A stretch of DNA of 64,000 nucleotides, taken from the NCBI GenBank assembly GCA_045616985.1, contig JAZLHU010000051.1, positions 5,984 to 69,983 of the forward strand, given 5' to 3'. The notes under the pieces were generated by a model, which worked only from the letters and a program-made list of their open reading frames with translations, was not told the origin of the DNA and ran no database searches. Shown piece by piece: positions 1-8,418 of this stretch. The position numbers and the translations under genes were made by a program. Within the stretch, counting starts at the first letter, position 1; the number at the start of each line of letters is the position of its first letter. This stretch comes from RUG13409 sp045616985. Lineage in GTDB: Bacteria; Bacillota; Clostridia; Peptostreptococcales; Anaerovoracaceae.

Positions 1-1
1 G

Positions 2-715
2 CATATTATCATCAGATTTATGTCCGTCAAATCTCAAAAAGAGCTTAAAAAGAGCGCAAAAATCGGAATAAGCTGGACAGCTCTTATACTGATTTTCTCG
101 GTTGCGTCGGGTGTCATCGGAAGAATGTTTTTGGGCTTCAACGAAAGCATTTCAGAAAATTCCCTGGTATTTATAACAATGGTTCGCAGGCTTTTTCCGG
201 CTGCCATATCAGGCATCCTGCTTTCGGCAGTTCTGGCAGCCGCAATGTCCACAGCCGATTCGCAGCTTTTGGCTGCATCCTCGGCTTTTGCCTCCGACGT
301 ATACAAGCCGATCATAAGGAAAAACAAGGCCGGCGAAAAGGAAATGAACCGGGCAGGAAGGGCAGTTGTCCTTGCAATTTCAATACTTGCGCTGATTATT
401 GCCTCCGATCCTTCCGCAGGCTCGATCATGGATCTGGTTTCCAACGCCTGGGGACTCTTCGGCGCTGCCTTCGGGCCGGCGATAATGCTCTCCTTATTCT
501 GGAAGAAGTTCACATTTAAAGGCGCCGCTGCCGGAATTCTGACCGGAGCAGCAGTAGATATCCTTTGGCTGATCTTCCTCTCATCCACCGGAATATACGA
601 AATAATCCCGGGCACCCTGGCAGGGCTTCTTGTTTGCTACATCGTTTCCAAAGCAAACCCGGCAAGCGAGGATGTACAAACCCTTTTCGAAAACTGCCTT
701 AACTACAAAGACTAA
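2..715 (+). CDS. putP: Sodium/proline symporter family protein, C-terminal part (5' truncated by window)
   Basis: Reading frame is open from base 2, so the gene starts before the window; about 237 C-terminal residues remain. The fragment begins HIIIRFM, the start of the cytoplasmic loop typical of PutP (HI-VRFMA in the Escherichia coli protein), followed by further membrane segments (around residues 20-45, 60-85, 115-135, 145-165, 170-190, 195-215 of the fragment). The AAAMSTADSQLL stretch is the conserved family motif in the C-terminal half. The family (solute:sodium symporter, SSS) imports proline or related solutes with Na+ across the cytoplasmic membrane. Family is secure; proline as substrate is inferred from closeness to PutP. 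No clear terminator follows. Confidence 0.85.
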   Translation, partial: HIIIRFMSVKSQKELKKSAKIGISWTALILIFSVASGVIGRMFLGFNESISENSLVFITMVRRLFPAAISGILLSAVLAAAMSTADSQLLAASSAFASDVYKPIIRKNKAGEKEMNRAGRAVVLAISILALIIASDPSAGSIMDLVSNAWGLFGAAFGPAIMLSLFWKKFTFKGAAAGILTGAAVDILWLIFLSSTGIYEIIPGTLAGLLVCYIVSKANPASEDVQTLFENCLNYKD

Positions 716-1077
716 GCAAAGAAAAATTCTCAGAATTCTTTTGTAATTTTCACCAATGAATCAAAACATATGGTATTATAAGCTGCGCCGATGTCCCCTG
801 CCTCTATAGGCAGGGGTACAGCTCAGCATTTCAGAAGGGGGCAATAGCCCCTTCTGAAACCCTGAGAAGCCGCATACGGCTTATCGGCTTGCTTGATAAT
901 CAGGCGCCTCAGATCAAATTCAAGCGAGCTTGATTTGACACCTCGGCTTCGATTATAATATAGTTATGAAAAAAAATAATAAATAACGAAAGAATCAGCG
1001 GAAAGGCGGAAATAAACCGCAAAGCCGCAAAACCAAATCAACTGTTTTTATCTGCGCAAATTTATAGGAGAGAAAAA
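716..1077 (+). other. Intergenic region rich in hairpins, possible structured RNA or leader
   Basis: 362 bases without a gene. Several stems can be drawn by eye: CCCCTGCC/GGCAGGGG (795-802/809-816), a 12-pair stem TTTCAGAAGGGG/CCCCTTCTGAAA (829-840/848-859) closed by CTCAG/CTGAG (822-826/862-866), AAGCCG/CGGCTT (867-872/877-882), and an imperfect TCAAATTCAAG/CTTGATTTGA stem (914-938). GCCGAT (787-792) and ATCGGC (883-888) can enclose the first three. A TATTATA stretch (774-780) sits just before the structured part. I do not recognise a named riboswitch; no cobalamin-box consensus was seen. It could be a small RNA, a long structured leader or an interspersed repeat. Confidence 0.45.
930..959 (+). 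promoter_or_regulatory. Probable promoter of the UroD-family gene
   Basis: TTGATT (930-935), 18-base spacer, TATAAT (954-959). The -10 is a perfect match; the start codon at 1078 lies about 110 bases downstream. The -35 overlaps the last hairpin of the structured region. Confidence 0.45.
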
Positions 1078-2043
1078 ATGACACCAAGAGACAACTTTTT
1101 CGCATTTTTCAAAGGCGAGGATTATGAATGGGTTCCACTCAATTCAGACATCTGTATGTTCAACCCGGAAGAATTCCACGATTGCAAGGCAAGAGGAATG
1201 GTAAATCAGCAGGCACCGTTCGACCGCGATTCACAGGCAGGCGGACTCGGCTGGTTCGGTGTTGACTGGGAATACGTTCCGCAGGTTACAGGCTCCATGT
1301 CCAAGGGCAGAATGTTCCGGGATCTTGAAGAGTGGGAAGAAAAGCTCGTATGGCCAAACCTTGACGAATACGACTGGGAAGGAGTAAAGGCAAAGAACGC
1401 CGACTACTTAAACACAGACAAAATCATTTATACAACAGTATTCTGCGGATTCTTCGAAAGGCTTATTTCCTTCGTGGAATTTGAAGATGCAGCACTTGCT
1501 CTTATCGACCCGGATCAGGAAGAAACAGTTCACAAGCTCTTCGCAAGACTTACAGACCTTTACATCGACTACATCGGAAGAATGCACAAGTACTATAATG
1601 TAGAGCTTGTTGAATTCCACGACGACTGGGGCAACCAGAGAGCTGAAATGTTCTCCGGAAGCACTCTTAAGGAAATGATCATCCCATACGTAAAAAGAAT
1701 CGTTGACTTCTGCCACGAAAACGGAATCATTTTTCTCCAGCACTCCTGCGGAAAGATCGAAAACGTATTTGAAAACGTGATCGAATCCGGCGCTGACACA
1801 TGGTGCGGTCAGGAAATCGAAGACATGAAGTACAGACTCGTTCAGAAGTACTCCGACAGATTCATCTTCCAGGTAGGCCTTACCCCGAACGACAAGATGA
1901 CAATCGAAGAAACAGAAAAGTATACAAGAGACACACTCGAAATGTACAGACCATATAAAGTCTGGTTCCGTTACACCCCGAGAGTACTCCGCAAAGAACA
2001 GTGCGATGTTATCGACAAGATCTTAAGAGAATACAGGAGATAA
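1078..2043 (+). CDS. Uroporphyrinogen decarboxylase (UroD) family protein, methyltransferase-like
   Basis: 321 residues with a good Shine-Dalgarno AGGAG (1066-1070) seven bases before ATG. The fold family covers heme-pathway UroD and the zinc-dependent corrinoid methyltransferases (MtaA/MtbA/CmuA type). Here the motif LQHSCGKIE near residue 222 resembles the His-x-Cys zinc site of the methyltransferase branch, and the Arg-rich N-terminal substrate signature of true UroD is not apparent, so a role in methyl-group transfer is more likely than heme synthesis. No corrinoid protein gene is adjacent. Codon choice is strongly biased (AAG, GAC, TAC, CTC), similar to the glycyl radical enzyme and TctC genes, suggesting high expression. 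A single-gene transcript with its own promoter and terminator is likely. Substrate unknown. Confidence 0.7.
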   Translation: MTPRDNFFAFFKGEDYEWVPLNSDICMFNPEEFHDCKARGMVNQQAPFDRDSQAGGLGWFGVDWEYVPQVTGSMSKGRMFRDLEEWEEKLVWPNLDEYDWEGVKAKNADYLNTDKIIYTTVFCGFFERLISFVEFEDAALALIDPDQEETVHKLFARLTDLYIDYIGRMHKYYNVELVEFHDDWGNQRAEMFSGSTLKEMIIPYVKRIVDFCHENGIIFLQHSCGKIENVFENVIESGADTWCGQEIEDMKYRLVQKYSDRFIFQVGLTPNDKMTIEETEKYTRDTLEMYRPYKVWFRYTPRVLRKEQCDVIDKILREYRR

Positions 2044-2076
2044 TACGAGAAGTAATACAAATTATACAAAATTAAA

Positions 2077-2107
2077 GATTGCACCCCGAGTGCAATCGGC
2101 AATTTTT
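2077..2107 (+). terminator. Probable terminator after the UroD-family gene
   Basis: Perfect 8-bp stem GATTGCAC/GTGCAATC (2077-2084/2090-2097) with a 5-base loop, followed after five bases by a T run. It lies between convergent genes. Confidence 0.5.
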
Positions 2108-2151
2108 ATCGAAAAATCATCTTATCTTAACTTATATTAACCCATCTTACC

Positions 2152-3108
2152 CTATTTTTGCGGCCCCGCATTTCGGACAGCTTCTTGCGGCCCCGCCTGC
2201 TTTTCGCCCTGAGCCTTTTGAAGTTCATTTGCAGACTGAACCACCACATCGCCCAGAATCCTGACCACATCATTAAACAGCACAGGATCCTCCTTGCTGT
2301 TTACGGCAGCCATCTGCCTGATGCCGGCCTTAACATTCGGATTCTTAATCAAACTGTCCATCATCGGACTTCCCGCAAGCTTTTCAACCGCCGCATCGCA
2401 GCTGTCCATAAATTCTTCCTTGGTAGTATTCTTGCCGGCCTCTTCGCACGCCCGAATATACTTGTTGCACACCAAAATGCTCGCAAGCTCCTTCTTAAAC
2501 GCATCGGGCTCAAGATCCGGATCCACATACTTTAAAAACTTTGCCGACGCCGTCAACAAATTCCGAGCCGACTCAAGCCCCGCATCATTTTTTAGAACCG
2601 TTGTTTCCGCACCACGTCCGGCAGGTGCCGCAGCCGGTGCCGCATTTTTCGCCTCAAGCTCAATATTATCCAGCATCGTCATCACGCTTCGAACCTGTGC
2701 AACCTGCTCATCAAGCTCCAAATCCGGATTATCAAACATTTTCTGTTCAAGACCGTCCGCATATTTATCCAAAAGATCCCAGGTCTTAGAAAGATTTTGC
2801 AGATCCTTTTTAGACCCGGTAAACTTCTTAAGATCGCCCATCGGCTTTAAGGCAGCCTTAACCGCCCCATCGTTTTTAATTTCGTCAGGCAGTTTTTTCA
2901 GCACAACCGAAAGAAGCATCTTGTAATCGGCAAACGACTTTGCAGGCGCAAGCCTTTCAGCCTCAGTCTTTTGAATTTTAACCATCTGATCGGCATTTCT
3001 GTTCTGCTTATCTATTTTATCCTGAATCTTTTTTGCATCTCGTTGCTCTCCCGCGCGATTGCGGCGCTGGTGTGCAGCTTCGTCAAAATTTATTTCACCT
3101 TTAGGCAT
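2152..3108 (-). CDS. Hypothetical charged helical cytoplasmic protein, 318 residues
   Basis: I do not recognise the family. The frame is open further upstream, but the start at 3106-3108 (MPKGEINFDE) has a strong ribosome binding site GGGAGGG (complement of 3112-3119) and removes an implausible N-terminus. The N-terminal 70 residues are very rich in Lys, Arg, Gln and Asp and look like a long helix or coiled coil. An Ala/Pro-rich linker lies around residues 155-170, and the C-terminus is Gln/Ala-rich (ends AGPQK). No signal peptide or membrane segment. In composition it resembles the large helical proteins at 14495-18070 and 25427-27520, but I cannot prove homology. It is the only minus-strand gene in the first 57 kb and is convergent with the UroD-family gene. 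Confidence 0.7.
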   Translation of the reverse strand: MPKGEINFDEAAHQRRNRAGEQRDAKKIQDKIDKQNRNADQMVKIQKTEAERLAPAKSFADYKMLLSVVLKKLPDEIKNDGAVKAALKPMGDLKKFTGSKKDLQNLSKTWDLLDKYADGLEQKMFDNPDLELDEQVAQVRSVMTMLDNIELEAKNAAPAAAPAGRGAETTVLKNDAGLESARNLLTASAKFLKYVDPDLEPDAFKKELASILVCNKYIRACEEAGKNTTKEEFMDSCDAAVEKLAGSPMMDSLIKNPNVKAGIRQMAAVNSKEDPVLFNDVVRILGDVVVQSANELQKAQGEKQAGPQEAVRNAGPQK

Positions 3109-3424
3109 AGTTCCCTCCCATGGTACAATGAATAATCTACCCCTATATAACAACATAAGTACGTTAGTAAAGCGTTGCAAGTTTTTACTCCCGATTCGGC
3201 TATGAGTGTTTTTATTAAAACGCCTTAAAATTACAGTGAAAAGGCTTAAAATCATTCCTCAAATATAAAGATGGGGGTCATAGTAGGTTTATATGACAAG
3301 CATACCATTTCCGAGGTGCTCGGCATCGTGTGTTTTTTCAAGAGAATAAATAAAAGAAAATGTTATCTTGTAAATAGGCATTGACTTATATGATAGGATA
3401 TAAAAAAGAAAAATATGAAACATT

Positions 3425-3455
3425 TTGACAATTTTTTCGTCTATATGATTATGAT
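3425..3455 (+). promoter_or_regulatory. Possible promoter of the lipoprotein gene
   Basis: TTGACA (3425-3430) and TATGAT (3450-3455) with a 19-base spacer, slightly long, 30 bases before the start codon in an AT-rich leader. Confidence 0.4.
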
Positions 3456-3484
3456 ATAGAAACATACTTTAGGAGGTAACGACT

Positions 3485-4060
3485 ATGAAAAAGATTATAG
3501 CAGTAGGGCTTTGCCTTGTGCTGGCACTCTCTTTGGTTGGTTGCGGAACAAAGGAGACTGGAAATGGTTCTTCAGTTGCTGGTGGTGCAGATATACCAAA
3601 CAGTAGTGAAGTCATTGATACAGAGAAAACACAAGAGGCAACTATTGAAACAGATAAAGACACTCCAGACAATAATGTACCATTGTATGCAGAAATGTCT
3701 ATTGCTGATGGTTCATATAAAGATAATAAGGCAACATTTATCTTAAAAAACAATAGCAACGAAGAATACAATTATGGATCTGAGTATGCTATAGAAGAAC
3801 AAGTAAATGGAGAATGGCTTGAAATTGTGCTTGACCCTCCATTGACTTGGAACGCTGTCATTATGAAACTTGAACCACAGTCTTCTATCAAGTTTGAAGT
3901 TGATTTCTCATTTGGCTATGGGGCATTGAAAGATGGCACATACAGACTTAGTAAAACTATCTGCGATAAGGACAGGAATTGGTCTATTGTATATGCAGAG
4001 TTCAGCATTCCTGAACTTTGTGGATTGCCACTTGCACCAGAGGGATTTACAAAACCATAA
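3485..4060 (+). CDS. Lipoprotein with C-terminal immunoglobulin-like domain (Big_14 type)
   Basis: 191 residues; strong Shine-Dalgarno AGGAGG (3471-3476). N-terminal lipoprotein signal with lipobox LVGC (Cys about residue 20), then a Ser/Thr/Glu linker to about residue 75. Residues 78-180 form a beta-rich domain with the pattern ATFILKNNSNEEYNYG followed by a basic-to-aromatic strand and LKDGTYRLSK, which matches the bacterial Ig-like domain family Pfam calls Big_14, common in Clostridia lipoproteins. Function unknown; expected on the outer face of the membrane. Base composition is clearly more AT-rich than the neighbours, and the gene is framed by direct and inverted repeats, pointing to recent acquisition as a unit. 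Confidence 0.8.
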   Translation: MKKIIAVGLCLVLALSLVGCGTKETGNGSSVAGGADIPNSSEVIDTEKTQEATIETDKDTPDNNVPLYAEMSIADGSYKDNKATFILKNNSNEEYNYGSEYAIEEQVNGEWLEIVLDPPLTWNAVIMKLEPQSSIKFEVDFSFGYGALKDGTYRLSKTICDKDRNWSIVYAEFSIPELCGLPLAPEGFTKP

Positions 4061-4081
4061 CATTATATTGTTGATAGGTTG

Positions 4082-4110
4082 AGAGAGGTCAATTTGACCT
4101 CTCTTTTCTT
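4082..4110 (+). terminator. Terminator after the lipoprotein gene
   Basis: Stem AGAGAGGTCAA/TTGACCTCTCT (4082-4092/4094-4104) followed by TTTCTT; the innermost pairs must open to form a loop. Confidence 0.75.
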
Positions 4111-4278
4111 ATGCAATGCAATAATTTCTCAGGTGCTCGGCATAGTGTGTTTTAGATAAAAACATAGTGTGTTCTGTTAAAAAGGCTTAATTTTATAAGG
4201 GTTATCTTGACCTGTATAATTCTGTAAGCAATTTGCTCCCAGAGAAACACTCAAATCCGAACCGGGAGAGGTTTTAAA

Positions 4279-4307
4279 TTGATGAAATTCGGCTTCGATG
4301 GTATAAT
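4279..4307 (+). promoter_or_regulatory. Promoter of the walRK-like operon
   Basis: TTGATG (4279-4284), 17-base spacer, TATAAT (4302-4307), about 52 bases before the response regulator start codon. Confidence 0.6.
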
Positions 4308-4358
4308 AAAGTGTTTTAGTATGCGCTGAAAAAGGAGCCCAAAGAAGGAGGATTCCTC

Positions 4359-5060
4359 ATGAAAAGAATACTCGTAATCGAAGACGAGCAGTCGATCTCA
4401 GACATCATCAGATTTAACCTTAAAAAAGAAGGGTATGAAGTTGATACGGCTTACGACGGACAGGACGGACTTGCCAAAGCCTTAAGCGAAATCGCCGCAC
4501 CCGATCTTATACTTCTTGATATAATGCTGCCGCTTATGGACGGCTTTGAAGTTTGCAAAAAAGTAAGAGAAAAATCCAATGTTCCTATCCTGATGCTCAC
4601 CGCAAAGGAAGAAGAAGTTGATAAGGTTCTCGGCCTTGAGCTCGGTGCAGACGACTACATCACAAAGCCCTTCGGCATGCGCGAGCTTATCGCAAGAATC
4701 CGCGCAAACATCCGCCGCACGGAGCAGATGAACCCGGCAGAAGATGTGCCCGCAGACATCAAGGTCTACGGCAATGTTTCCATAGACATGAACCGTTACG
4801 AGGTAAAAAAGAACAACGAGATTTTAGATCTGACCCTCCGCGAGTTCGAGCTTTTAAAATATCTTGCGGAAAGAGAAGAAAAGGTCTTTTCCCGCGAGCA
4901 GCTCCTTGAAGAAGTCTGGGGCTACGAATATTACGGCGACATCCGCACCGTTGATGTGACCGTCAGGCGCCTTAGGGAAAAAATAGAGGATGATCCGTCC
5001 GAACCGAAATTCATCTTAACAAAACGCGGCATAGGGTATTTCTTCCGCGCGCCGCAATAA
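4359..5060 (+). CDS. walR: Response regulator, OmpR/PhoB family, WalR-like
   Basis: 233 residues, AGGAGG ribosome binding site. Receiver domain at residues 1-120 with acidic pocket (IEDE, residues 7-10), phospho-acceptor Asp54 in LLDIMLP and Lys in DDYITKPF; winged-helix DNA-binding domain about residues 135-231 (LTLREFELLKYLA, RTVDVTVRRLREKI). Sequence and length match WalR (YycF), which controls cell-wall metabolism genes in Firmicutes; PhoP is the main alternative. The kinase gene follows after 25 bases, and a promoter lies directly upstream. The usual downstream walH/I/J genes are absent here, so the assignment to WalR rests on similarity alone. Confidence 0.85.
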   Translation: MKRILVIEDEQSISDIIRFNLKKEGYEVDTAYDGQDGLAKALSEIAAPDLILLDIMLPLMDGFEVCKKVREKSNVPILMLTAKEEEVDKVLGLELGADDYITKPFGMRELIARIRANIRRTEQMNPAEDVPADIKVYGNVSIDMNRYEVKKNNEILDLTLREFELLKYLAEREEKVFSREQLLEEVWGYEYYGDIRTVDVTVRRLREKIEDDPSEPKFILTKRGIGYFFRAPQ

Positions 5061-5085
5061 TACGAGTGCATTACATAAGCAAAAA

Positions 5086-6915
5086 GTGAAAAAAACAATC
5101 AAAGGAAGCGTTCGCCAGAGAATAATTCTGATTTACTTCCTGCTGGTGTTCATAGCAATGGCCATCGTTTCGGTCTACCTTATGAGCAGCATGGAAACAA
5201 ATCAGCTTGCCTCCTTAAAACAGAATATCGAAAGCAGCATAAACCAAAGCAATCTGCTTTCAACACTTTCAAACTACGAGCCATTGGATCAGAATTCCGG
5301 CGGACTCTCGGTTTTACTTGAAGAAAGCTGGGCCGGCGGCAGCACACAGGAAATCAGCATCGTCGGTAAAAACATGCTTATACTTGCATCATCAAACAAA
5401 ACCCTGCAGGGCAAAAGCGCTGCCGCCGTTTTGGATGCAGACCTTCTTGCAAAAACATTTTCAAAAAAGACAGCCTCGGAAAAACGCGGCAGCACGGGAG
5501 ATATAGAAATACTGTCCTTGTCGTATCCTGCCTGGGATAAAAGCGAAAGCAAGGTCATCGGTGCCGTATATGTAAGAGCGGATCTTACAATAATCAATCA
5601 GTTCTTATCAACCAGCAAGGCCCTCTTTGTGCGCGCCATTGTCCTTGCCCTCATCATTACGGTGCTTTTGGGCTTTATTCTTGCACGCAGCATCACCGTT
5701 CCGATCAACAGGGTAACGGAAACCGCAGAGGCAATGTCTAAGGGGGATTTCTCAAAATCCGTTCCCGTAAAATCCAATGACGAAATCGGCCAGCTTGCAG
5801 AGATGTTCAATATCCTTCGCGAAAAGCTCGATGCCACATTGGAAGAGATATCATCGGAAAAAAATAAACTCGGAACCATCCTGGAATATATGGCAGACGG
5901 TCTTATAGCCATAGACCTTGAAGGCCGCATCCTTCACGCAAATCCGCAGGCCCGTGAAATGCTCGGCATCGCAGAAGAGGCAGACCTTTCAAAAGCAAGC
6001 TACGATCAGCTTATGAGCGGTGTTGCGGAAGACCTTACGCTCGATAAGCTCAAAGAAAACTGCAGAGACGAGGGCGGTCAGGGAGTCTTTGAACAGGACG
6101 GCAGGATTTTTGCCGTACGCTACGACCGCTTTAAGGATGAGGATGCGGAGGACATCGGTATCATCATAATCATTCAGGATATTACGGAGCGGCAAAAGCT
6201 TGAGGATATGCAGACAGACTTTGTTGCCAATGTTTCCCACGAGCTTAAAACTCCTCTCACAAATATTAAAAGCTATACGGAAACTCTGCTCGACGGCGCC
6301 CTCGAAGATCGCGACACAGCAGACCACTTCCTTGAAATCATCAACTCGGAAGCAGACCGCATGAACCGCCTTGTAAAAGACCTCCTGCAGCTTAGCCGAC
6401 TTGACAACAATCAAGACATCACCAACATAAAAGAAACCAATGCCGTAATGCTTGTCGACACCGCTGTTACAAAAATTCAAATCACGGCAGCCGGCAAGAA
6501 TCAGCAGCTCAATAAGCTCTACGACAACGCAAAAGATATCCGCGTAAATGTTGACCGCGATAAATTCGAACAGGTAATACTAAACGTCCTTACCAACGCC
6601 ATCAAGTATACACAGGAAGGCGGCCGCATAGACGTCGATGTATTCGAGCAGGCAGCCTCGTGTAAAATCATTGTAAGCGATAACGGGATAGGTATTTCCG
6701 CCGAAGCTCTTCCGAGAATATTCGAACGCTTCTACCGTGTTGATAGAGCCCGTTCCCGAGCCATGGGAGGCACCGGTCTGGGGCTTGCCATCACAAAGCA
6801 AATCGTAGAAAACCACGGCGGAACCATTATTGCCGAATCTACCGAAGGCAAAGGCACCAAGATGATAATCGAGCTTCCGCTCGCTTTGCGTAAGGGTGTA
6901 CGTAACATTGATTAA
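5086..6915 (+). CDS. walK: Membrane sensor histidine kinase, WalK-like
   Basis: 609 residues, GTG start with a poor ribosome binding site, so translational coupling to the regulator gene is likely. Order: membrane helix about 10-32, extracellular sensor domain about 33-180, second helix 180-203, HAMP 200-253, PAS about 260-365, HisKA with phospho-acceptor His385 in NVSHELKTPL, then HATPase_c with the N box (NVLTNAIKYT, about 503-512) and G boxes (DNGIGIS, GTGLGLAI). This is the WalK layout, and the length is almost that of the Bacillus subtilis protein (611). WalK senses cell-wall state and phosphorylates WalR. A PhoR-type role cannot be excluded from sequence alone. Confidence 0.85.
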   Translation: MKKTIKGSVRQRIILIYFLLVFIAMAIVSVYLMSSMETNQLASLKQNIESSINQSNLLSTLSNYEPLDQNSGGLSVLLEESWAGGSTQEISIVGKNMLILASSNKTLQGKSAAAVLDADLLAKTFSKKTASEKRGSTGDIEILSLSYPAWDKSESKVIGAVYVRADLTIINQFLSTSKALFVRAIVLALIITVLLGFILARSITVPINRVTETAEAMSKGDFSKSVPVKSNDEIGQLAEMFNILREKLDATLEEISSEKNKLGTILEYMADGLIAIDLEGRILHANPQAREMLGIAEEADLSKASYDQLMSGVAEDLTLDKLKENCRDEGGQGVFEQDGRIFAVRYDRFKDEDAEDIGIIIIIQDITERQKLEDMQTDFVANVSHELKTPLTNIKSYTETLLDGALEDRDTADHFLEIINSEADRMNRLVKDLLQLSRLDNNQDITNIKETNAVMLVDTAVTKIQITAAGKNQQLNKLYDNAKDIRVNVDRDKFEQVILNVLTNAIKYTQEGGRIDVDVFEQAASCKIIVSDNGIGISAEALPRIFERFYRVDRARSRAMGGTGLGLAITKQIVENHGGTIIAESTEGKGTKMIIELPLALRKGVRNID

Positions 6916-6950
6916 AAACTTGCTTAAAACCAACCTGCACTTAAGCTTTC

Positions 6951-7020
6951 ACAAAGTATCACTTTCATCCGCGCAGGTGCAGTGCTGCTTTTGAAACATC
7001 AGCTCTGCTTCCTGAGCTCC
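6951..7020 (+). repeat. Interspersed repeat B, copy 1
   Basis: About 70 bases with the core TTTCATCCGCGCAGGTGCAG followed by TGAAACATCAGCTCTGCTTCC. The same core recurs at 12338-12407 and 54758-54827. Copy 1 is not followed by the 313-base extension that the other two share. It fills part of the 249-base gap between the kinase and chorismate mutase; the rest holds a GC-rich hairpin (CTGCT/AGCAG around 7020-7040). Confidence 0.7.
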
Positions 7021-7164
7021 CTGCTGCGGAGAGCAGCTCGCTCTTAACGGAAGTCTCGCTGTGTTCAAAGACGCAGCTTATGCAAAACGCATCTGAAAGC
7101 GATCCTTTGCAAAAGCATTAAAAAATATTGTATAAGCCCGGGAAGTGTGAAAAGGAATAAAAGA

Positions 7165-7425
7165 ATGGAGCTTAAAGAGTTAAGAGAAGAAATAAATGCA
7201 ATTGATGCGCAGATAGAAGATCTGTTCCAGAAAAGAATGGATGTATCTGCCAAGATTGCAGACTACAAGAAAGCAAGTGGACTCCCTACAAGAGATCCGC
7301 AAAGAGAAGCGGAAATTCTGGACAAGCATGTAAAGTCAGTTCGTCCGGAGCTTTCGATTTATGTTTACGAGCTTTTTGAAAAGCTGATGCAGCTCTCAAG
7401 AGATTATCAGAACTCTATCAGATAA
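7165..7425 (+). CDS. Chorismate mutase, AroQ class (type II)
   Basis: 86 residues from ATG 7165, chosen over an in-frame GTG at 7147 because AAGGAA (7152-7157) is well spaced for it. The three-helix AroQ fold is evident: LREEINAIDAQIEDLFQKRM, then KIADYKKASGLPTRDPQREAEIL, and a C-terminal helix with YELFEKLMQLSRDYQ. The Arg/Lys/Glu residues of the family active site are present. It converts chorismate to prephenate, the branch point to phenylalanine and tyrosine, in the cytoplasm. No other aromatic-pathway gene is adjacent; a shikimate-kinase-like gene lies 6.5 kb downstream. 72 bases separate it from the nucleotidyltransferase gene. Confidence 0.85.
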   Translation: MELKELREEINAIDAQIEDLFQKRMDVSAKIADYKKASGLPTRDPQREAEILDKHVKSVRPELSIYVYELFEKLMQLSRDYQNSIR

Positions 7426-7497
7426 AATCAAATATCAAAGATACAAAAGATATCTGATGTTGAGAGGAAAACAAATTACAGAAACAGAGGAAATACA

Positions 7498-8418
7498 ATG
7501 AAACAAAAACCGGTACTTGTAGTAATGGCTGCGGGAATGGGCAGCCGCTACGGCGGACTTAAGCAAATCGACAAACTTGGTCCGAACGGCGAAGTCATCA
7601 TAGACTATTCGCTTTACGATGCACACAGAGCAGGCTTTGATAAAGTTGTTTTCATCATCAAGCATGCAATTGAAGAAGATTTCAAAGAAATCATAAACCG
7701 CGGCATAGGGAAACACATGGAAACGGCATACGCATTTCAGGAGGTTTCGGATATTCCCGAGGGCTTCAGCGTTCCCGAAGAAAGAGTAAAGCCATGGGGA
7801 ACGGGCCACGCAATCCTTTCTGCAAAAGACCTCATAGACGGACCCTTTGCAGTGATCAATGCCGACGACTACTATGGGCCGGGAGTGTTTAAGGCAATAT
7901 ACGAATATCTTTGCACTGCAGAAGATAGCGATAAATACGATTACTGCATGGCAGGATACAAGCTTAAAAATACAATGTCAGAAACAGGCTCCGTTGCACG
8001 CGGAGTATGCGTGGAGGAAAACGGATGCCTTAAGCGCATCGACGAGCGCACGGACGTCAGAAAAATGGATGGTACAATTAAGTTTACCGAAGACGGCGGA
8101 CAAACCTTTACGGAGCTTGATCCGGATTCAACAGTATCAATGAACTTTTTCGGCTTTACGCCCTCTATCTTAAAAGAACTGGAGGAGAGATTTCCTGTTG
8201 CTCTGGAAAACATTTTGAAAACAAACCCGATCAAAGGGGAATTTTATATACCGATCGTTTCTTCCGAGCTTATTGTTGAAGGGAAGGCAAGCATTAAGGT
8301 ACTTCCATGCAGCGATAAATGGTTTGGGGTAACAAATAAAGAGGACAGACCAATGGTGGCAGAGTCCTTTAAAAGACTGACAGAGGAAGGAGTTTATCCG
8401 ACAGAATTATGGAAGTAA
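7498..8418 (+). CDS. Sugar-nucleotidyltransferase family protein
   Basis: 306 residues, GAGG-type ribosome binding site. N-terminal NTP-transferase signature VVMAAGMGSRYGGLKQ (residues 8-23) and the metal-binding motif VINADDYYG around residues 117-125, both typical of enzymes that join a nucleoside triphosphate to a sugar phosphate. The C-terminal part is long for a simple activation enzyme and may bind the sugar or an effector. Substrate not identifiable. Its last 10 bases overlap the start of the first M42 peptidase gene, so the two are probably co-translated. Confidence 0.8.
   Translation: MKQKPVLVVMAAGMGSRYGGLKQIDKLGPNGEVIIDYSLYDAHRAGFDKVVFIIKHAIEEDFKEIINRGIGKHMETAYAFQEVSDIPEGFSVPEERVKPWGTGHAILSAKDLIDGPFAVINADDYYGPGVFKAIYEYLCTAEDSDKYDYCMAGYKLKNTMSETGSVARGVCVEENGCLKRIDERTDVRKMDGTIKFTEDGGQTFTELDPDSTVSMNFFGFTPSILKELEERFPVALENILKTNPIKGEFYIPIVSSELIVEGKASIKVLPCSDKWFGVTNKEDRPMVAESFKRLTEEGVYPTELWK

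Larger units (their letters stand above)
3188..4268. repeat. Repeat-framed cassette carrying one lipoprotein gene
   Basis: A 23-base segment at 3188-3210 (begins CTCCCGATTCGG) recurs in inverted orientation at 4246-4268 with 20 of 23 matches. Inside it, a 23-base direct repeat beginning AGGTGCTCGGCAT lies at 3314-3336 and 4131-4153, differing at one base. Between them sits a single AT-rich lipoprotein gene with its own promoter and terminator. No transposase is present. The right inverted arm ends just before the walRK-like promoter. This looks like an inserted cassette or a non-autonomous element with a passenger gene. Confidence 0.5.

Noticed and set aside
716..1077. Cobalamin or SAM riboswitch before the UroD-family gene
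   Set aside because: I could not find a B12-box or SAM-I consensus; only generic hairpins are visible, so no riboswitch class is claimed.
5989..6480. 163-residue antisense frame in the walK-like gene
   Set aside because: Overlaps the kinase PAS/HisKA region, where the forward frame carries the catalytic motifs.
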